Origin: an uncultured Prevotellaceae bacterium
GTDB lineage: Bacteria > Bacteroidota > Bacteroidia > Bacteroidales > Bacteroidaceae
DNA: 64,000 nucleotides
Assembly (NCBI GenBank): GCA_902790625.1
Contig: CADASP010000008.1
Location: 62,001-126,000, forward strand
Reading direction: 5' to 3'
The translations under genes were made by a program, and so were the position numbers. Under the pieces are notes generated by a model. That model had not been told where the DNA came from and ran no database searches. It saw only the letters and a program-made list of their open reading frames with translations. Shown here piece after piece: positions 8,852 to 18,022 of this stretch (position 1 is its first letter; the number at the start of each line of letters is the position of its first letter).

Positions 8852-10069
8852 ATGAATATATTAAATCTTTTCAAAGTCAGCTTCAAGGCCGTCGCCAACA
8901 ACAAGATGCGCAGCTTCCTCAGCATGCTGGGCATCATCATCGGCGTGGCTGCCGTCATCATCATGATGGCCATCGGCCAAGGCTCGAAAGAGAGCATCCG
9001 TTCCGAGCTCTCGACCATGGGCACCAACCTGCTCACCATCCGCCCGGGTGCCGACAGGCGTGGCGGCGTGCGTCAGGACCCCTCGGCCATGCAGACGCTG
9101 AAGATGGCCGACTATGAGCGCATCCTGCGCGAGAAGAAATACGTCACCTACGTATCGCCAGAGGTCACCGCCAGCGGACAGGCCATCTATGGCAACAACA
9201 ACACCAACACCAGCATGTATGGCGAGTCGCCAGAGTATCTCGACATCAAGCAATGGCCCGTCGAGGAGGGCGAGTGCTTCACCGACGAGGACGTGAAGAA
9301 GGCGGCTAAGAAGGTGCTCATCGGCAAGACCATTGTCAACGAGCTCTTTGGCGGCGTGGACCCCATCGGCAAGACCGTGCGCTTCAAGTCAATCCCCATG
9401 ACCGTCATCGGCGTGCTGAAGGGCAAGGGCTACAACAACTGGGGCATGGACCAGGACAACGTGATGATTGCCCCCTACACCACCGTGATGAAGCGCATCG
9501 CCGCACAGACATGGTTTTCGTCTATCGTCTGCTCGGCCGTCACCGAGGAGATGAGCGACGCCGCCATCGAGGAGCTGACGCAGATGCTGCGCAGCAACCA
9601 CAAGCTGAAGAGCGAAGCCGAGGACGACTTCACCATCCGCTCGCAGGCCGAGATGATGGAGACAATGTCATCGACGATGGACACCGTGACCATCATCCTC
9701 GTGGTGGCTGCCGCCTTCTCGCTGCTCGTGGCTGGCATCGGCATCATGAACATCATGCTCGTCAGCGTCACCGAGCGCACCAAGGAGATTGGTCTGCGCA
9801 TGGCTGTGGGCGCCACGGGGCCGGTCATCTCGCTGCAGTTCCTCATCGAGTCGGTGCTCATCAGTCTCACGGGTGGCGTGCTCGGCATCATTGCCGGTGT
9901 CAGCGCCAGCGAGTGGGCAGTGCCAGCCTTTGGCATGCCCAGCAGTGTGCCCGCATGGAGCATCTGGCTCTCGTTCTTCGTCTGCGTCTGCATAGGCATC
10001 CTCTTCGGCTATATCCCCGCACAGAAGGCAGCCAACATGGATCCCATCGAGGCCATCAGGCACGAATAG
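8852..10069 (+). CDS. MacB-type ABC transporter permease
   Basis: This 405-residue protein has the FtsX/MacB layout: one N-terminal TM (MLGIIIGVAAVIIMMAIGQG), a large periplasmic MacB-PCD domain (about residues 50-260), then three C-terminal TMs including LVAGIGIMNIMLVSVTERTKEIGLRMAVGA, the most diagnostic family motif. It completes the tripartite efflux operon with the TolC-like, adaptor and ATPase genes. Such systems export peptides, lipoprotein-like cargo or macrolides; nothing here fixes the substrate. The ATG at 8852 gives the family-typical MNILNLFKVSFKAVANNKMRS start. Confidence 0.92.
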   Translation: MNILNLFKVSFKAVANNKMRSFLSMLGIIIGVAAVIIMMAIGQGSKESIRSELSTMGTNLLTIRPGADRRGGVRQDPSAMQTLKMADYERILREKKYVTYVSPEVTASGQAIYGNNNTNTSMYGESPEYLDIKQWPVEEGECFTDEDVKKAAKKVLIGKTIVNELFGGVDPIGKTVRFKSIPMTVIGVLKGKGYNNWGMDQDNVMIAPYTTVMKRIAAQTWFSSIVCSAVTEEMSDAAIEELTQMLRSNHKLKSEAEDDFTIRSQAEMMETMSSTMDTVTIILVVAAAFSLLVAGIGIMNIMLVSVTERTKEIGLRMAVGATGPVISLQFLIESVLISLTGGVLGIIAGVSASEWAVPAFGMPSSVPAWSIWLSFFVCVCIGILFGYIPAQKAANMDPIEAIRHE

Positions 10070-10072
10070 GAA

Positions 10073-11060
10073 ATGGAGAACCTGGAAATCATGATGACGC
10101 TCTTTGCCATCGTCATCGTGGGTTTTGTGGCAGGAAAGATGGGCTATATGGGAGGCGACTTCGACCGTCGCCTCTCTAATATTGTTATCGACATCACCTG
10201 TCCAGCGCTCATCCTCTCCTCTACGATGGGCGGCACCCTACCCCACCGCGACATGATTCTGCCGCTGCTGCTCATCAGTCTGCTCACCTATGTGCTCTTG
10301 GCGGGGGTGGCTTTCTTCCTGCCCCGCTATCTCACCCACCGTCCCGAGGAACGGGGCATAGTGGGTTTCGCCCTGATGTTTGGCAATGTGGGCTTCATCG
10401 GTTATCCCGTCGTAGCCTCCATCTTCGGCCACCAGGCGGTGTTCTACGCCGCCGTACTGAACGTGGTGAACACCTTCGCCGTCTTCACCGTGGGCACTAT
10501 GCTCATCACAAAAAACAGCAGCAAGCCCAACAGACCCACCCCCAGCCCCTCCCTGAGAGGGAGGGGAGCAGATAGTTTTGCTGCAGAATCATCAAAGGAC
10601 AAGTCTATATACTCCCCTCCCTCACAGGGAGGGGCAGGGGGTGGGTCTGTAGGGGATCGTGGCACTGGGCATCGACGACATGCCAAGTGGCATCAGCCAG
10701 CCACTCACCATGATTGGCAACATCACCGTGCCCGCCGCCCTACTCATCATCGGCTCGTCGATGTCGCACCTATCAGCACGAACGATGCTCGGCAACCGCA
10801 CCGTCTATCTCACCACCCTCTTCCGCCTCTGCCTCCTGCCATTGGCCATCTACTTCCTCTCTCGTCTGGTCGGCTTCTCACCCCTTGTGGTGAGCATCAA
10901 CACCGTGGTCATCGCCATGCCCGTGGCCACCTACGGCACCATCCTCTGCCTGAAGCACGGCCACGACACCACCCTCATCACCGAGGTCACCTTCATCACC
11001 ACCCTCCTCTCTGTACTCACCATCCCCCTTGCAGCCCTGCTCTTCGCCAGCGGCTGCTGA
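10073..11060 (+). pseudogene. AEC-family (auxin efflux carrier type) permease, interrupted
   Basis: The N-terminal half (10073 to about 10527) encodes AEC transmembrane segments such as IVIVGFVAGKMGYMGGDFDR and VGFIGYPVVASIFG. The C-terminal half reads GIDDMPSGISQPLTMIGNI and PAALLIIGSSMSHLS, typical of AEC helices, but in another frame from about 10653 to 11060. Between them lies a 119-bp palindromic element that breaks the frame, with an in-frame TAG (10650-10652) just upstream of the second half. About 20-25 residues of linker normally present seem to be lost. The gene starts 3 bp after the permease stop. A truncated protein or a restart at GTG 10659 is conceivable, but a transporter is unlikely. 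Confidence 0.8.
10531..10649. mobile_element. MITE-like palindromic element inside the AEC permease gene
   Basis: Left arm 10531-10568 and right arm 10612-10649 are 38-bp imperfect reverse complements (about 34 of 38 matching by eye). They begin CAGACCCACCCCCAGCCCCT and end GGGGGTGGGTCTG. The AT-richer core is 43 bp with no coding content. Related arms occur at 8693-8848, 2926-3019 and 52772-52825. Confidence 0.8.
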
Positions 11061-11319
11061 CTCACTCTTCTGACTAAGAACAACACAAACGAAACATGAC
11101 AGTTTTCGCCATCACGCTGCTTTTATCTAAGCGACGTGATTCCAGGCAAATCAGCCACACTAATGGTTAGCCCAAGTACTCCCTACCCTATCGCACGTGA
11201 ACATTTGTAGTCCTCTACATTTTCATGAACGCAATGTTATGTCCTGCCCAAATCTTGTCATTAGTAGCTGACAGAAGACGCTTCATTTCAGCTTAAGCTT
11301 GTATTTTCTGGACTATTTC
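11061..11319. other. Intergenic gap with no recognised feature
   Basis: Between the AEC remnant and the exporter promoter I see no gene and no recognisable RNA. Composition is lower in GC than the neighbouring coding sequence. Confidence 0.5.
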
Positions 11320-11351
11320 TTTGTCAGACAGAAAAAAACTTCGTATCTTTG
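11320..11351 (+). promoter_or_regulatory. Promoter of the heterodimeric ABC exporter operon
   Basis: TTTG at 11320-11323 and TATCTTTG at 11344-11351 have 20-bp spacing. The leader of about 165 nt contains a small hairpin at 11411-11429 (GTTGCGGT, 3-nt loop, ACCGCAAC) followed by six A residues, and a C/G-rich partial repeat at 11439-11470. Confidence 0.65.
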
Positions 11352-11520
11352 CCAAGAAATAAGCTAACGCGCAAACGGTCATGGGAAAAATTGTCCATCC
11401 CGTCCTGTATGTTGCGGTATTACCGCAACAAAAAAGCCACGCCGCCCCTCCCTTTGAAATGAGGGAAAAGGACTGCCTGGCCAAACAAACAAAAAGAAAC
11501 CAAACCCAACACAATAGCCG

Positions 11521-13299
11521 ATGATAAAGACGCTATACAACCAAATAGGTGAATATGGGCGCGCTGCCGTGGCCACCCCCCTGCTGACAGCTTTGGAGGT
11601 GGTGATGGATGTGCTGATACCCTACGTGACGGCGATGCTCATCGACCGGGGCATCATGGCCGGCGACATGCAGGCGGTGTATCTCTATGGATTGCTGATG
11701 GTGGGCATGGCGCTACTATCGCTGCTCTTTGGCATCCTGGCGGGGCGCGTTTCGGCGTATGCCTCCACGGGTTTTGCCTCGAACCTGCGAAAGGCGATGT
11801 ATCGCAACATACAGACGTTCTCGTTCCAGGACATCGACAGATACAGCACCAGCGGCCTCGTCACCCGCATGACCACCGACGTAAACTCACTGCAGCAGGC
11901 CTTCCAGCAAATACTGCGCATCACCGTGCGTGCCCCCTTCCGTCTGTTGCTCTCCATTGTGATGTGCTTGGTCATCGACCCGCGCCTCTCGCTCATCTTC
12001 ATCATTGCGATGGTGGTGCTGGGCATCTCGCTCTATTTGATCATCTCGCGTGTGGCTCGACTGTTCCAGCAGGTGTATGTGAAATACGACGAGCTGAACC
12101 AGAGCGTGCAGGAGAACGTGACGGGCATCCGCGTGGTGAAGGCTTTTGTGCGCGAGGACTATGAGAACCAGAAGTTCGGACGGGCCGCCGACGGGCTTTA
12201 CAAGCTCTACACCAAGGCCGAGAGTCTGATGGCACTGAACCATCCTGTGATGAACATGGTGGTGTATGGCTGCATCATCGCCCTGTCGTGGTGGGGTGCC
12301 CACTTCATCGTGGGCGGCACACTGACCACAGGCGAGCTGACATCGCTCTTCACCTACGTGATGTCCATCCTCCAGGCGCTGATGATGCTCTCGATGATTT
12401 TCGTGATGCTGACGCAGAGCGCCGCCTCGGCCAAGCGCGTGAGCGAGGTGATAGAGCACAAAGCCAGCATCGTGAATCCCGACAATGCAGTGACGGAGGT
12501 CCGCGACGGGAGCGTGGAGTTCCAAGGGGTGAGGTTCGACTATGAGAATGAAGAATTAAGAATTCTTCATTCTTCATTACATAAGCGCTCCGCCCTCTTC
12601 AATGTCAGCTTCAAGATTGCCTCGGGCGAGACCATCGGCGTCATCGGCGGCACAGGTTCGGGAAAGTCTACGCTGGTGAACCTCATCAGCCGTCTCTACG
12701 ACACGACAAAAGGCGAGGTGCTGGTGGGCGGCGTGAACGTGAAGGACTACGACCTGACGACACTGCGCGATGCCGTGAGCGTGGTGTTGCAGAAGAACAC
12801 GCTGTTCAGTGGCTCGGTGCTCGACAACCTGCGGTGGGGAAGGAAAGACGCCACCTTGGACGAGTGTCGCGAGGCCTGCCAGATGGCGCAAGCCGATGAG
12901 TTTGTGATGGAGATGCCACAGGGCTACGACACCAAGATTGAGCAGGGGGGCACCAACGTCAGCGGCGGACAGAAGCAGCGGCTTTGCATTGCCCGTGCCC
13001 TGCTGAAGAAGCCGAAGATATTGGTGCTCGACGACTCCACCTCGGCTTGCGACACCCGCACCGATGCCCGCATACAGCGCGCCTTCCGCGAACAATTGCC
13101 GCAGATGACCAAGATCATCATCGCCCAACGTATCAGCAGCGTGCAACACTGCGACCGCATCCTGGTGATGGACAATGGCGTCGTCTCGGCCTTCGACACG
13201 CATGAGCATCTGCTGGCCACCAACGCCCTCTACAAGGAAATCTACGACATACAGATGGCCGACAAGGGCGACTTCGACAAGAAAGGAGGTGAAGCATGA
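11521..13299 (+). CDS. ABC exporter half-transporter, degenerate-site subunit
   Basis: This 592-residue protein has six TMs (about residues 15-300) fused to an NBD: Walker A GGTGSGKST, signature VSGGQKQRLCIARAL, Walker B ILVLDDSTSACD. Asp replaces the catalytic Glu after Walker B, as in the degenerate site of heterodimeric exporters such as TM287/288 or LmrCD. It overlaps the next subunit by 4 bp (ATGA), so the two should assemble as one pump. Just after the A-loop Tyr (RFDYEN) there is an in-frame extra segment encoded by a perfect 11-bp-stem palindrome. Substrate is unknown; drug or lipid export is likely. Confidence 0.9.
   Translation: MIKTLYNQIGEYGRAAVATPLLTALEVVMDVLIPYVTAMLIDRGIMAGDMQAVYLYGLLMVGMALLSLLFGILAGRVSAYASTGFASNLRKAMYRNIQTFSFQDIDRYSTSGLVTRMTTDVNSLQQAFQQILRITVRAPFRLLLSIVMCLVIDPRLSLIFIIAMVVLGISLYLIISRVARLFQQVYVKYDELNQSVQENVTGIRVVKAFVREDYENQKFGRAADGLYKLYTKAESLMALNHPVMNMVVYGCIIALSWWGAHFIVGGTLTTGELTSLFTYVMSILQALMMLSMIFVMLTQSAASAKRVSEVIEHKASIVNPDNAVTEVRDGSVEFQGVRFDYENEELRILHSSLHKRSALFNVSFKIASGETIGVIGGTGSGKSTLVNLISRLYDTTKGEVLVGGVNVKDYDLTTLRDAVSVVLQKNTLFSGSVLDNLRWGRKDATLDECREACQMAQADEFVMEMPQGYDTKIEQGGTNVSGGQKQRLCIARALLKKPKILVLDDSTSACDTRTDARIQRAFREQLPQMTKIIIAQRISSVQHCDRILVMDNGVVSAFDTHEHLLATNALYKEIYDIQMADKGDFDKKGGEA
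12547..12571. repeat. Perfect palindrome inserted in frame in the ABC exporter gene
   Basis: AATGAAGAATT (12547-12557), a 3-nt spacer, then AATTCTTCATT (12561-12571): an 11-bp perfect stem, followed by a further TCTTCATT. It encodes part of ENEELRILHSSLH between the A-loop and Walker A, a region that is normally shorter. Confidence 0.75.
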
Positions 13300-15173
13300 G
13301 ACAGCCATCATTCGACCGTGGTCCACGCGGCCCCCGTGGTGCCAACGCCGGTTTCCAGAAAGCCACAAAACAGCAGAAGCAGGTGATGATGCGACTGTTT
13401 GGCTTCGTGATGAAGAACTACAAATTCTCTATTCTCACCGTGCTCGTCTGCATCGTGGTGAGCAGCATCACGTCTCTCTTCTCCACTTTGTTCACTCGGA
13501 CGCTCATCGACGACTACATCATGCCCCTGACGCAAGCGGCCAACCCGGAGTATGCCTCGCTGTTGCAGACGCTGTTCAAGCTGGGCCTCATCCTGCTGTT
13601 GGGTGTCATTGCCAGCTATGCCTACAACCGCCTGATGATCAACGTGAGTCAGGGCACGATGCTACGGCTGCGCAAGCAGATCTTCGAGCGCATGGAGCAG
13701 CTGCCCATCAGCTACTTCGACACCCATTCGCACGGCGAGCTGATGTCGGTCTACACCAACGACGTCGACTCGCTCCGCCAAATGATTTCCACGGCGATGG
13801 CGCAAGTGTTCAGCAGCGTCATCACCATCGTGGCCACGTTCACATCGATGATTGTGCTGTCCGTGCCCCTGACGCTGGTGAGCATCTTCATCGCCGTGGT
13901 GATGATGATCACCACCACGAAGCTGGGTAAATGGAGCCGTGGCTTCTTCCGCACGCAGCAGGAGTCGCTGGCGGGCGTGAACGGATTCATCGAGGAGATG
14001 ATGACGGGCCAGAAGGTGGTGAAGGTGTTCTGCCATGAGCAACAGGCCATCAGCGATTTCGAGGACATCAACGAGCGGCTGCGCTTCTCGGCCTACAACG
14101 CCAACAAGATAGCCAACATCGTGATGCCCGTGAATGGCAACCTGGGCAATCTTGGCTATGTGTTGCTGGCCGTGGTAGGCGCTGCCATCGCCATTGGCGA
14201 CTGGTCGCTTTTCGGCTATCACTTCTCGCTTTCCTTGGGTACGATTGTCGCCTTCCTGCAGCTCAACAAGAGCTTCACCCAGCCCATCAGCCATGTGAGC
14301 CAGCAAATCAACTCCGTGCTCAACGCCTCTGTGGGTGCCGAGCGCGTGTTTGCCCTGGGAGATGCCGAGCCAGAAGTGGACGAGGGAACCGTCACCCTGA
14401 AAGATGGACAGTGGTCGATGGCCAATGGTCAATGCCATGATGTGCAGGGCGACGTGGACTTCCGCGATGTCGACTTCGGCTATGTGCCTGAGAAGCAAGT
14501 GCTGTTCGACATCGACATCAACACCAATCCAGGCCAGAAGATTGCCTTCGTGGGCGGCACAGGAGCCGGCAAGACCACCATCATCAACCTCATCAACCGC
14601 TTCTACGACATCCAGAAGGGCGAGATTCTCTACGACGGCATTCCCATCACCGACATCCAAAAGAGGTCGCTGCGCCGCAGCATGACCATCGTGCTGCAAG
14701 AGACCCACCTCTTCACAGGGACGGTGCTCGACAACATCCGCTACGGTTGTCTCGACGCTACCGACGAGGACTGCGTCCGTGCCGCCCAACTGGTGGGTGC
14801 CCACGAGTTCATCCTTCGTCTGGCCAATGGCTACCAAACGGTGCTGCAAGGCGATGGCGGCAATCTCTCACAAGGCGAACGACAACTCTTGGCCATTGCC
14901 CGCGCCGCCGTGGCCAACCCACCCGTGCTCATCCTCGACGAGGCCACCAGCAGCATCGACACCCGCACCGAGCAACTGGTGCAGCGCGGCATGGACACCA
15001 TCATGCAGGGGCGCACCACCTTTGTCATCGCTCACCGACTGAGCACTGTGCGCAATGCCGACCAGATTATCGTGCTCGACCACGGGCGCATAGCCGAGCA
15101 CGGTACGCACGAAGAACTGCTGGCGCTGCGGGGACAATATTATCAGCTATACACAGGTAATCAGATTGACTGA
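13296..15173 (+). CDS. ABC exporter half-transporter, catalytic subunit
   Basis: This 625-residue partner of the preceding gene has an N-terminal extension rich in Arg/Gly (MRQPSFDRGPRGPRG), six TMs (about 45-340) and an NBD with Walker A GGTGAGKTT, Walker B VLILDEATSSID (catalytic Glu present) and H-loop IAHRLS. Its signature is LSQGERQLLAIARAA, the LSQG variant usual in the consensus-Glu subunit of heterodimeric exporters. The TMD-NBD linker contains an extra Gln/Asn/Met-rich stretch (DGQWSMANGQCHD) encoded by a GGTC.ATGG micro-repeat. A perfect terminator hairpin follows at 15217-15257. Confidence 0.9.
   Translation: MRQPSFDRGPRGPRGANAGFQKATKQQKQVMMRLFGFVMKNYKFSILTVLVCIVVSSITSLFSTLFTRTLIDDYIMPLTQAANPEYASLLQTLFKLGLILLLGVIASYAYNRLMINVSQGTMLRLRKQIFERMEQLPISYFDTHSHGELMSVYTNDVDSLRQMISTAMAQVFSSVITIVATFTSMIVLSVPLTLVSIFIAVVMMITTTKLGKWSRGFFRTQQESLAGVNGFIEEMMTGQKVVKVFCHEQQAISDFEDINERLRFSAYNANKIANIVMPVNGNLGNLGYVLLAVVGAAIAIGDWSLFGYHFSLSLGTIVAFLQLNKSFTQPISHVSQQINSVLNASVGAERVFALGDAEPEVDEGTVTLKDGQWSMANGQCHDVQGDVDFRDVDFGYVPEKQVLFDIDINTNPGQKIAFVGGTGAGKTTIINLINRFYDIQKGEILYDGIPITDIQKRSLRRSMTIVLQETHLFTGTVLDNIRYGCLDATDEDCVRAAQLVGAHEFILRLANGYQTVLQGDGGNLSQGERQLLAIARAAVANPPVLILDEATSSIDTRTEQLVQRGMDTIMQGRTTFVIAHRLSTVRNADQIIVLDHGRIAEHGTHEELLALRGQYYQLYTGNQID
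14403..14440. repeat. In-frame GGTC-ATGGCCAATGGTC micro-repeat in the second exporter gene
   Basis: The segment contains GTGGTCGATGGCCAATGGTC followed by AATGCCA, an imperfect inverted or tandem motif. It encodes GQWSMANGQCH, between the end of the TM domain and the first NBD strand. Confidence 0.6.
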
Positions 15174-15216
15174 GCCAGCAACTGTTACTATCTTTCGTCA
15201 TACTACGAATAAAACG

Positions 15217-15257
15217 AATTGTTTCCTTTGCGATGCTTTATCGCAAAGGAAACAATT
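15217..15257. terminator. Bidirectional terminator between ABC exporter and nfnAB
   Basis: Arms 15217-15234 and 15240-15257 are an exact 18-bp inverted repeat with a 5-nt loop, flanked by A-rich and T-rich ends. It sits between two convergent transcription units. Confidence 0.85.
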
Positions 15258-15303
15258 TCTATTTCTTCGAACAACGAATTGAACGATAGGTATAGTTAGC
15301 AGT

Positions 15304-17646
15304 CTACTCCTTCTTTTGCAGATACTCGTCCATGCTTTGGGCTGCGCGTCGACCGTCGCCCATAGCCAGGATGACAGTGGCACCGCCACGCACGATGTCG
15401 CCTCCGGCAAAGATTTCCTGACGGTTCGACTGCATCAGCTCGTTCACCACGATGGTGTTCTTGCGCCCCAGTTCCAATCCCTCAATGCTCTTGGGCACCA
15501 GCGGGTTGGGACTGACACCTACGGCCACGATGACCTGGTCAACATCGAGCGTCACCGTCTTGCCTTCTACTGGCACCGGTGAGCGACGTCCGCTGGCATC
15601 AGGCTCGCCCAGCTCCATCACCTGCAGCACAGCCTGACAGACGGCACCCTTCTCGTCGGCCTTATATTCTATGGGATTGTGGAGCGTGAGGAAGTTGATG
15701 CCTTCCTCCTTGGCGTGCTTCACCTCCTCCAGTCGGGCAGGCATCTCCTGTTCGCTGCGGCGATACACCAGCGTGACGTTGCCGCCCAGACGCTTGGCCG
15801 TGCGGCAGGAGTCCATTGCCGTGTTGCCACCGCCCACTACGAGCACGTTCTTGCCGAAGTTGATGGGCGTGTCGGTAGTGGGGTTGGCAGCGTCCATCAG
15901 GTTCACGCGGGTGAGATACTCATTCGACGACATGATGTTGATGCTGTTCTCGCCAGGGATGTTCATGAAATTGGGCAGTCCGGCACCGCTTCCTACGAAG
16001 ATGCCTCGGAAGCCCAGCTTCTCCAACTGCTCCACGCTGATGGTCTTGCCCACGATGACGTCGGTCTGGAAGTGCACACCCATGCGGGCCAGATTGTTGA
16101 TTTCCACATCCACAATCCTGTTGGGCAGGCGGAACTCAGGAATGCCATACTTCAGCACGCCGCCAATCTCGTGCAGGGCCTCGAACACATAGACATCGTA
16201 GCCCATCTTCACCATGTCGCCGGCGAAGCTCAAGCCCGCAGGACCGCTGCCCACCACGGCAATCTTGATGCCGTTAGATGGGGCAATCTCGGGCAGACAG
16301 ATGTTGCCACTCTCGCGCTCGTAGTCGGCGGCGAAACGCTCCAGATAGCCAATGGCCACGGGCTTCGAGTTCATCTTCAAGTGGATGCACTTGCTCTCGC
16401 ACTGCTTCTCCTGCGGACAAACGCGACCACAGACAGCGGGCAGCGACGAGGTTTTCTTCAACACGCGGGCAGCAGCGAGGATGTCGCCACGCTCAATGTT
16501 CTTCACGAATCCGGGGATGTCGATGTTCACCGGACAGCCCTCCACGCAGCTGGGCTTGGCACAGTCCAGACAGCGCTTGGCCTCCTGCATGGCCATCTCC
16601 TTCGTCAAGCCGATGTTCACCTCCTCGGTGCGAGTGGTGGCGCGGTAGACGGGGTCGAGTTCGGGCATGACGACGCGGGGGATGGCAAGGCGCTCCTTGG
16701 GTTTCATTGAGGAGTGCAGATGCTTACGCCATTCTGCATCGAGGGGTTCTGTGGGGGTAATGGGTTCCATGGGGTTAATGGACTCATTCACCCCATTAGT
16801 CCCATTCACTACCTCAGACCCAGCAAGATGCTCCTCATAGTGCTCCAGCTCTTCCTGCTCGGCACGCTTGAAGGTGCCCATGCGCTTGAACATCTCGTCC
16901 CAATCGACGAGAGTGCCATCGAATTCGGGGCCGTCGATGCACACGAACTTGGTCTTGCCGCCGATGGTGAGTCGACAGGCACCGCACATGCCCGTGCCGT
17001 CGACCATGATGGTGTTCAGGCTCACCTCGCAGGGTATGCCGTGCTTCTGGGCTGTGAGGTTCGAGAACTTCATCATGATGGGAGGACCGATGGCAAACAC
17101 CTTGTCGACGTGCTCCTGCTCGAAGAATTTCTCCATGCCCACGGTGACGACGCCTTTCTCGCCGTAGCTGCCGTCGTCGGTCATGATGATGACCTCGTCG
17201 CTGCTCTCGCGCACCTTGTCCTCAAGAATTATCAAGTCCTTGCTGCGTCCAGCCATCACGCTCAGCACGCGGTTGCCGGCCTTCTTCAGTGCTTGTATGA
17301 TGGGCAACATGGGGGCTACGCCCAGTCCGCCACCCGCACACACCACGGTGCCATAGTTCTCGATGCGGGTGGGATTACCCAATGGGCCCACCACGTCGGC
17401 CACGCTGTCGCCCACGCCCAGTGCACACAGCTTCTTCGACGACAGGCCCACCACCTGCACCACCAGCGTGATGGTGCCGCGCTCGGTGTCGGCAGCGGCG
17501 ATGGTGAGGGGCATGCGCTCGCCTTTCTGGTCGACGCGCACGATGACGAAGTTGCCCGCCTTGCGGCTTTGGGCAATCAGCGGAGCCTCTATCTCAAAGA
17601 GAAAGACTTTCTCGGAAAACTGCTCTTTTCTTACAATTTTGTTCAT
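15304..17646 (-). CDS. Fused NfnA-NfnB: NAD(P)H:ferredoxin oxidoreductase / GltD-like protein
   Basis: This is a 780-residue fusion. Residues 1-270 are a dihydroorotate-dehydrogenase-electron-transfer/NfnA module (FAD domain, CAGGGLGVAPMLPI, [2Fe-2S] cysteines in GTGMCGACRLTIGGKTKFVC). Residues about 320-780 are a GltD/NfnB module with two [4Fe-4S] Cys clusters (CLDCAKPSCVEGCPVNI and VCGRVCPQEKQCESKC) and two dinucleotide folds (VVGSGPAGLS and LVVGGGNTAMDS). In clostridia the separate subunits catalyse electron bifurcation between NADH, NADPH and ferredoxin; the fusion is familiar in Bacteroidales and may do the same, or serve glutamate synthase. The linker (about residues 280-300, ESINPMEPITPTEPL) is encoded by a micro-repeat. 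Confidence 0.9.
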   Translation of the reverse strand: MNKIVRKEQFSEKVFLFEIEAPLIAQSRKAGNFVIVRVDQKGERMPLTIAAADTERGTITLVVQVVGLSSKKLCALGVGDSVADVVGPLGNPTRIENYGTVVCAGGGLGVAPMLPIIQALKKAGNRVLSVMAGRSKDLIILEDKVRESSDEVIIMTDDGSYGEKGVVTVGMEKFFEQEHVDKVFAIGPPIMMKFSNLTAQKHGIPCEVSLNTIMVDGTGMCGACRLTIGGKTKFVCIDGPEFDGTLVDWDEMFKRMGTFKRAEQEELEHYEEHLAGSEVVNGTNGVNESINPMEPITPTEPLDAEWRKHLHSSMKPKERLAIPRVVMPELDPVYRATTRTEEVNIGLTKEMAMQEAKRCLDCAKPSCVEGCPVNIDIPGFVKNIERGDILAAARVLKKTSSLPAVCGRVCPQEKQCESKCIHLKMNSKPVAIGYLERFAADYERESGNICLPEIAPSNGIKIAVVGSGPAGLSFAGDMVKMGYDVYVFEALHEIGGVLKYGIPEFRLPNRIVDVEINNLARMGVHFQTDVIVGKTISVEQLEKLGFRGIFVGSGAGLPNFMNIPGENSINIMSSNEYLTRVNLMDAANPTTDTPINFGKNVLVVGGGNTAMDSCRTAKRLGGNVTLVYRRSEQEMPARLEEVKHAKEEGINFLTLHNPIEYKADEKGAVCQAVLQVMELGEPDASGRRSPVPVEGKTVTLDVDQVIVAVGVSPNPLVPKSIEGLELGRKNTIVVNELMQSNRQEIFAGGDIVRGGATVILAMGDGRRAAQSMDEYLQKKE
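16741..16815. repeat. ATGGGGTTAATGG / CCCCATTAGTCCCAT micro-repeat in the NfnAB linker
   Basis: The plus strand carries GGGTTCCATGGGGTTAATGG, then ATTCACCCCATTAGTCCCAT, imperfect inverted arms a few bases apart. On the coding strand they encode the Asn/Pro/Thr-rich linker joining the two enzyme modules. Confidence 0.7.
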
Positions 17647-17688
17647 CTTTTATAGGGTTTTGATTTCATTCTGTCAGCTAAGACGGTG

Positions 17689-17696
17689 CAAAATTA
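17689..17696 (-). promoter_or_regulatory. -7 box (TAATTTTG) for nfnAB
   Basis: The plus strand reads CAAAATTA, a reverse-complement TAnnTTTG box about 43 bp upstream of the start codon. No -33 match was identified. Confidence 0.5.
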
Positions 17697-18022
17697 ATCA
17701 AAATATACGAATTACCATCATAATCGCCAACATTTTTTCATCATCGCCCTATCCTGTCTGCACAATCCTCCGTTTCTGCCCGCCTTGCGTTCAGCTATGT
17801 CGCGATAAACCGAACCACATCATCGATGTTAGAGGGCCATAGCATTCAATATTTTTGTCGTAGCAGTCGAAGCACGGTTGTATTTAGCAAAACAGGAAAA
17901 AACAAGAAAAACAGGAAAAGGGTTTTTATCTGTACTTTTTGTTTTTATCTGTATTTCAAAAAAAGTAAAAAAGATGATATAAGATATTTATGCTTGTTTA
18001 CTTATAATACAATAAATATGTG
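17697..18022. other. AT-rich intergenic region, no gene seen
   Basis: This stretch between the divergent nfnAB and exonuclease genes is AT-rich, with near-tandem TTTTTATCTGTA units at about 17926-17957. No RNA or coding feature was recognised. Confidence 0.5.

Noticed and set aside
10659..11060. Independent gene starting at GTG 10659
   Set aside because: The product matches only the C-terminal helices of the AEC permease, so it is the 3' half of a broken gene.
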